NCBI GenBank assembly: GCA_018401435.1
Contig: JAGYJW010000007.1
Span: 1-64,000 of the forward strand
Reading direction: 5' to 3'
Source: Deltaproteobacteria bacterium
GTDB lineage: Bacteria > Myxococcota_A > UBA796 > UBA2385
DNA length: 64,000 bases
In this document: in pieces, positions 60,799-64,000 of the stretch
Numbering within the stretch: the stretch's first letter is position 1
Layout: each line of letters opens with the position of its first letter
The notes under the pieces: model-generated
The model's database searches: none
What the model was told of the DNA's origin: nothing
The model's input: the letters and a program-made list of their open reading frames with translations, nothing else
Translations under genes and position numbers: made by a program

Positions 60799-63000
60799 TC
60801 AACGCGCGCTATAGGTGATGAAGACCGCGCCGATGGCGTCGCTGGTGACGGTGCCCGTGCTGCTGAGTACGTCAAAGCCGTGGTCCGAGGCCACGAAGTC
60901 GGCGTAGCCGTCGCCGTTGAGGTCGCCGGGGCGGCCGCTCAGGCGCGCGCCATAGAGCACATTGCCCAGCTCGGTGTCACCTTCAACCGCGACCGCGTCG
61001 GCGCTGGTGTAGGTGCCCGGAGCGTCCTGGCTGGAGAAGACCCAGACCTGGCCGCCGTTGCCGGTGGTATTGGGGGGAGAGCGCAGGCCCGCCGCCATCT
61101 CGTCGATGCCATCCCCGTCCATATCGCCGATGCTGCGCAGGGCGTCGGGCCAGGGGTTGTTGGAGCGGATCATATAGCGGTGGCTATAGTCCACGTCGGC
61201 TTCGATGCTACCCGAGCGCATATCGATGCCACCCGGCACCACGTAGAGGTAGCTGGTGCCGGGGTTGAAGGCCCACAGCTCGCCCGCGCCGTCGCCATCC
61301 AGGTCAGGCCCGATGGCGCACTGCCAGCCCAAGCGCTCGTAGTTGTCGCCGCTGTCCACCAGGGTGCCCGCCGTGCTCAGGCTGGTGGCGCTGCTGTTGC
61401 TATACTGGGCGGACGAGCCCCACAGGGCCCACACGCCGCCGTTGTTGGTGGCGCCCAGATCGGCGAAGTGGTCGCAGTAGACCGTGTCGTCGTAGCCGTC
61501 GCCGTCCAGGTCGCCGCCATTGGGCTGGTTGGTCTGCACGATCTGGGCGTTGCCCGAGACGGCGAAGCGGGCGTCCACGGTGCCGGCCACCGAGAAGCTG
61601 CCGGTGGCATCGCCGTAGAGCAGCCACATATAGGGCGTGGCGGTGTTCGAGGCCGAGGTGGTGTAGAAGCCGAAGAGGTCTTCGAGGCCGTCGCCGTCCA
61701 GGTCGAGGTCCTGGGCCATGGCCCGACCCACCCAGTAGGCCGAGCTGCCGCCCGTCACGATGGTGACGGCGTCGCCGATGTCGCCGCCGGTGCGGGCGTC
61801 GCTGGCGGGGATCAAATACATGGCGCCGTAGTTGCCGTTGGCGCCCGGCGCGCCCACCGCCACATGGGGATCGCCACTGCCGTAGCTGCTGAGGTAGCCG
61901 ACATACCAGCCCAGGTTGTCGGCGGCGCCGTCCCCCCGGAAGTAGTTGGCGCCGTCTTCGATATCCGCCCGGTCCGCCGGCATGCTGGTACCGTCGAAGA
62001 TGGCCACCCCACCGCGGCCGCTGGCGTAGCCGTAGGCGCCGACAATGAGGTCGTCGCGCCCATCTCCGTCGGTATCGCCCATGGTGAGGCTGGACCCGAA
62101 GTGGTCGCCGGCGGCGGCGCCCCGGTAGGTGCGGGTGGCGTTGGTGGCCACGACGTCGTTGTCGATGACGCCGTCGCAGTCGTTGTCCGAGCCGTCCATC
62201 AGCTCGACGCCGTCGGGGTTGATCAGCGGGTTGTCGTCATCGCAGTCGCTGCCACCACCGGCCGGGTGGCTGAAGCCGTCGCCGTCGCGGTCATAGTCGT
62301 TGCTGCCATCGCAATCGGAATCGACCCCGTCATACCAGGCATCGGGCGCGCCGGGGTACATGTCGGGGTTGTTGTCCTGGCAGTCGCCCCCACCGGTGGC
62401 GGCGTCTGCATTCCAGACAGCGGTCTGGTAGCCGTCGCCGTCCTGATCGTAGTCGTCGGCCCCGTCGCAGTTGCTGTCCTTGCCGTCGTACCAGATGTCT
62501 TCGGCGTCGGGGTTGATCTCAGGGTCGTTGTCGTCACAGTCGTCGCCGCCGGCAGCTTCGCTTTCAAAGCCGTCGCCGTCGGCGTCCGCGATGACCCGCC
62601 CGCGCAAGGAGACGGCGACCTCGTTGGCGTCGGGGTCATTGGTGATGATCGACAGGGTGCCGTCGTAGACGCCATAGTCGGTGGGCAGGAAGGTCAGGTT
62701 GACCACCGCGTTGCCGCCCGCCGGGATGATGCTGGGGATGCCGCTGGTGCCAAAGACGTTGTTGGTGAACACCGGGGGGCTGACCTCGAGGTCGCCGGTG
62801 CCGGTGTTGCGGATGGTGAGGTTTGCCGTCTCGACCTGGGCCAGCTCCACCGCGCCGAAGTCGACGAAGTTGACCTCGACGTAGAGGTTCGGGGTGCCGT
62901 CCACGGCGTCGCCGGTGTCGTCGGACTTGGTATTGACCAGGCCGCCTCCGCAAGCAGAGAGCAGGGCGAAGAGAGCGAGGGCTGCAGGCTGGCGCTTCAT
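60799..63000 (-). CDS. Lipoprotein with MopE-type metal-binding motifs and FG-GAP repeats
   Basis: A 733-aa surface lipoprotein starting at the ATG at 63000 (GGAGG 7 bases upstream), signal MKRQPAALALFALLSACGGG. Residues about 35-135 form an ASPM/SPD-2/HYDIN-like beta-sandwich (LTIRNTGTGDLEVSPPVFTN, then PTDYGVYDGTLSIITND). Residues about 140-275 contain four acidic motifs (DADGDGFESEAAGGDDCDDN, WYDGKDSNCDGADD, WYDGVDSDCDGSND, LMDGSDNDCDGVID). FG-GAP blades follow to the end (GDTDGDGRDDLIVGAYG and later copies). Its plan parallels the 24284 gene, with an added N-terminal domain. Likely calcium-dependent surface protein. Confidence 0.9.
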   Translation of the reverse strand: MKRQPAALALFALLSACGGGLVNTKSDDTGDAVDGTPNLYVEVNFVDFGAVELAQVETANLTIRNTGTGDLEVSPPVFTNNVFGTSGIPSIIPAGGNAVVNLTFLPTDYGVYDGTLSIITNDPDANEVAVSLRGRVIADADGDGFESEAAGGDDCDDNDPEINPDAEDIWYDGKDSNCDGADDYDQDGDGYQTAVWNADAATGGGDCQDNNPDMYPGAPDAWYDGVDSDCDGSNDYDRDGDGFSHPAGGGSDCDDDNPLINPDGVELMDGSDNDCDGVIDNDVVATNATRTYRGAAAGDHFGSSLTMGDTDGDGRDDLIVGAYGYASGRGGVAIFDGTSMPADRADIEDGANYFRGDGAADNLGWYVGYLSSYGSGDPHVAVGAPGANGNYGAMYLIPASDARTGGDIGDAVTIVTGGSSAYWVGRAMAQDLDLDGDGLEDLFGFYTTSASNTATPYMWLLYGDATGSFSVAGTVDARFAVSGNAQIVQTNQPNGGDLDGDGYDDTVYCDHFADLGATNNGGVWALWGSSAQYSNSSATSLSTAGTLVDSGDNYERLGWQCAIGPDLDGDGAGELWAFNPGTSYLYVVPGGIDMRSGSIEADVDYSHRYMIRSNNPWPDALRSIGDMDGDGIDEMAAGLRSPPNTTGNGGQVWVFSSQDAPGTYTSADAVAVEGDTELGNVLYGARLSGRPGDLNGDGYADFVASDHGFDVLSSTGTVTSDAIGAVFITYSAR

Positions 63001-63043
63001 CGAGAATCCTCCACCGACTGTCACGGCGCTGTCGAGTCCGCGC

Positions 63044-63080
63044 ATCATAGCCCCAAGACCGACGTAAAGTCCACGTCAAC
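63044..63080 (-). promoter_or_regulatory. Promoter-like elements upstream of the 60799-63000 gene
   Basis: A minus-strand TATGAT (63049-63044) lies 44 bases before the ATG. Upstream, CGTTGAC-N6-TTTAC (63080-63063) repeats the motif found before the outer-membrane gene at 23483. TTGACG to TATGAT is 24 bases, too long for sigma-70, so a weak -35 (GGACTT) or another factor would be needed. Confidence 0.35.
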
Positions 63081-63111
63081 GTCCCGGTGTACTCGCGGGG
63101 GGTGGCCGGCC

Positions 63112-63882
63112 TCAGAAGCTCTCGGCCCGTCGCAGGCGATCGCCCGACCCTACGGCGATTCCCAGCTCCCGGCAGACCTCGGCGTGCATGCGGTCTGCGG
63201 CCCCCTGATCGCCGGTGTTGAGGGGGCGGAAATAGAGGGTGTCCAGCGCCTGGTCCGGCCAGTCCCAGGACCAGGCGACCTGCCGGCCCAGGGCCTTCAG
63301 CAGGCCGGCCCAGTGCTCCGAGAAGGCGCGGGCCTCGGTGTGGTTGCCGTCCTGCACCACGAAGGCCAGGGTGGCATGGGGCCGCACCGCGCCCATCTCC
63401 TGGCGCACCCGCAAGAAGCGCTCGACATTTCGGTAGACCTGGTCGCGCTTGTCTGCGCCCTTCACCAGGCGGTAGGCGGCCTCGGAGTAGGCGTCGATGC
63501 TGAAGTGCACGAAGCGGAAGGTGTCGGCGGACTGGTCTGGGCGGTTGGCCATGCGCACCAGCAGCCGGGCCCGCTCCTCGTTGAAGACCACTCCGTTGGT
63601 GTGCAGCTTGAACTCGGCGAAGAGCCGGTTGCCCGCGTTGACCGAGAAGGCGTATTCGACGAAGCGATCGAAGTCGGGGTGGATGGTGGGCTCGCCCAGC
63701 CAGTGCGGGCACAGGTGCACCGCGTCGTCCATATCGGCGAGGCCCGCCAGGGCGCGGCGCCAGGTGTCCCAGTCCATGTGGCGCATGGGCACGCCGTGGG
63801 CCTCGTCGCGCATGGACTGGCTGCACATCCGGCACTTGATGTTGCAGCGGTCGGTCAGCTCCAGGTTGAGGTTGATCGCCAT
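63112..63882 (-). CDS. Radical SAM protein
   Basis: A 256-aa enzyme with the SAM-cluster motif CNIKCRMC at residues 13-20 (LELTDRCNIKCRMCSQSM), then strands typical of the partial TIM barrel: VHLCPHWLGEPTIHPDFDRF, FAEFKLHTNGVVFNEERARL and FRFVHFSIDAYSEAAYRLVK. It has no SPASM domain of its own; the gene just upstream, overlapping as TGATG, supplies a SPASM-like C-terminus. It makes a 5'-deoxyadenosyl radical; the substrate is unknown. The pairing suggests peptide or cofactor maturation. Confidence 0.88.
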   Translation of the reverse strand: MAINLNLELTDRCNIKCRMCSQSMRDEAHGVPMRHMDWDTWRRALAGLADMDDAVHLCPHWLGEPTIHPDFDRFVEYAFSVNAGNRLFAEFKLHTNGVVFNEERARLLVRMANRPDQSADTFRFVHFSIDAYSEAAYRLVKGADKRDQVYRNVERFLRVRQEMGAVRPHATLAFVVQDGNHTEARAFSEHWAGLLKALGRQVAWSWDWPDQALDTLYFRPLNTGDQGAADRMHAEVCRELGIAVGSGDRLRRAESF

Positions 63883-64000
63883 CAGGCCGGCTCCAGCGCG
63901 TTGAGCGCCTGCCGGATCACAGCCTCATGCCCCAGGATATTCCAGGAACACTCTTTGCAACGGGCCAGTGGCTGCTTGTCGAGCATGCCCGAGCGCACCG
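63882..64000 (-). CDS. Partial radical-SAM/SPASM-type protein (C-terminal end only)
   Basis: The last 38 codons of a gene that continues beyond the window. They read VRSGMLDKQPLARCKECSWN and then ILGHEAVIRQALNALEPA. CKECSWN is like the closing CxxC of SPASM domains (compare CPRCNW in the 56677 protein). Its stop overlaps the start of the radical-SAM gene (TGATG), so the two are co-translated. Confidence 0.65.
   Translation of the reverse strand, partial: VRSGMLDKQPLARCKECSWNILGHEAVIRQALNALEPA

Overview
The window is about 70% GC and reads as a chromosomal segment of a myxobacterium-like organism (Myxococcota, formerly Deltaproteobacteria). The evidence is a CdnL/CarD regulator, many LxxC lipoproteins, two large lipoproteins combining acidic MopE-type metal-binding motifs with FG-GAP repeats, Ser/Thr-kinase/histidine-kinase hybrids, HD-GYP and PilZ signalling proteins, and prepilin peptidase. 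Genes are dense, with many 4-base ATGA and TGATG overlaps. No rRNA, CRISPR array or complete tRNA was seen.

Layout. 1-1306 is a gene graveyard with a dehydrogenase remnant and the 3' part of a tRNA-Pro gene, probably an old integration boundary. 1307-7146 holds an ankyrin protein, an unknown 585-aa protein, a secreted protein, a DCC-family (DUF393) gene whose two active-site cysteines are both in-frame TGA followed by a bacterial SECIS-like hairpin (a likely UxxU selenoprotein), and an ATP-grasp ligase. 7269-10263 is a rearranged stretch: a hydrolase next to a gltX fragment, a small stress-type operon, a dead dihydrofolate-reductase-like gene, and a fragment of the same hydrolase beside the intact gltX. 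This is a duplication in which each copy kept a different gene. 10283-16443 is housekeeping (gltX, a P460-type haem lipoprotein, rdgB, cysS, cdnL). 16653-18518 is a frame-broken lptF/lptG-like pair. 18497-31433 encodes envelope proteins, a cyclophilin-type PPIase, a large outer-membrane protein, FG-GAP and TPR lipoproteins and an Rrf2 regulator.

31464-40157 holds an FHA-ABC transporter, an adenylate/guanylate cyclase, and a locus with a prenyltransferase/squalene-cyclase-like gene, a nitrile-hydratase-leader-like small peptide, a class-I isoprenoid-synthase-like gene and a divergent PqqD-M50 metalloprotease. This resembles a peptide (RiPP) or terpenoid system, but both terpenoid-type genes are broken in this sequence. 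40272-46218 is a signalling operon (HD-GYP, giant hybrid kinase, PilZ). 46345-50455 has a subtilase with five exact GTGLASSPLG-type repeats and an arylsulfotransferase-like lipoprotein. 50581-55923 is a biosynthetic operon centred on a DpgA-like type III polyketide synthase with two crotonases and a KAS III. 55964-60723 has the N-end-rule transferase bpt, a lone SPASM protein, an ABC exporter, a frame-broken DegT aminotransferase and prepilin peptidase. 60799-64000 ends with a second FG-GAP protein and a radical-SAM pair cut by the window edge.

Five genes (lptF-like, lptG-like, prenyltransferase, isoprenoid synthase, DegT) need several single-base shifts to read through, while very long genes nearby are intact. 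Either these genes are decaying or the assembly has local indel errors. The two TGA codons of the DCC gene are different: they are in frame, they fall exactly on the two expected cysteines, and no indel is needed.
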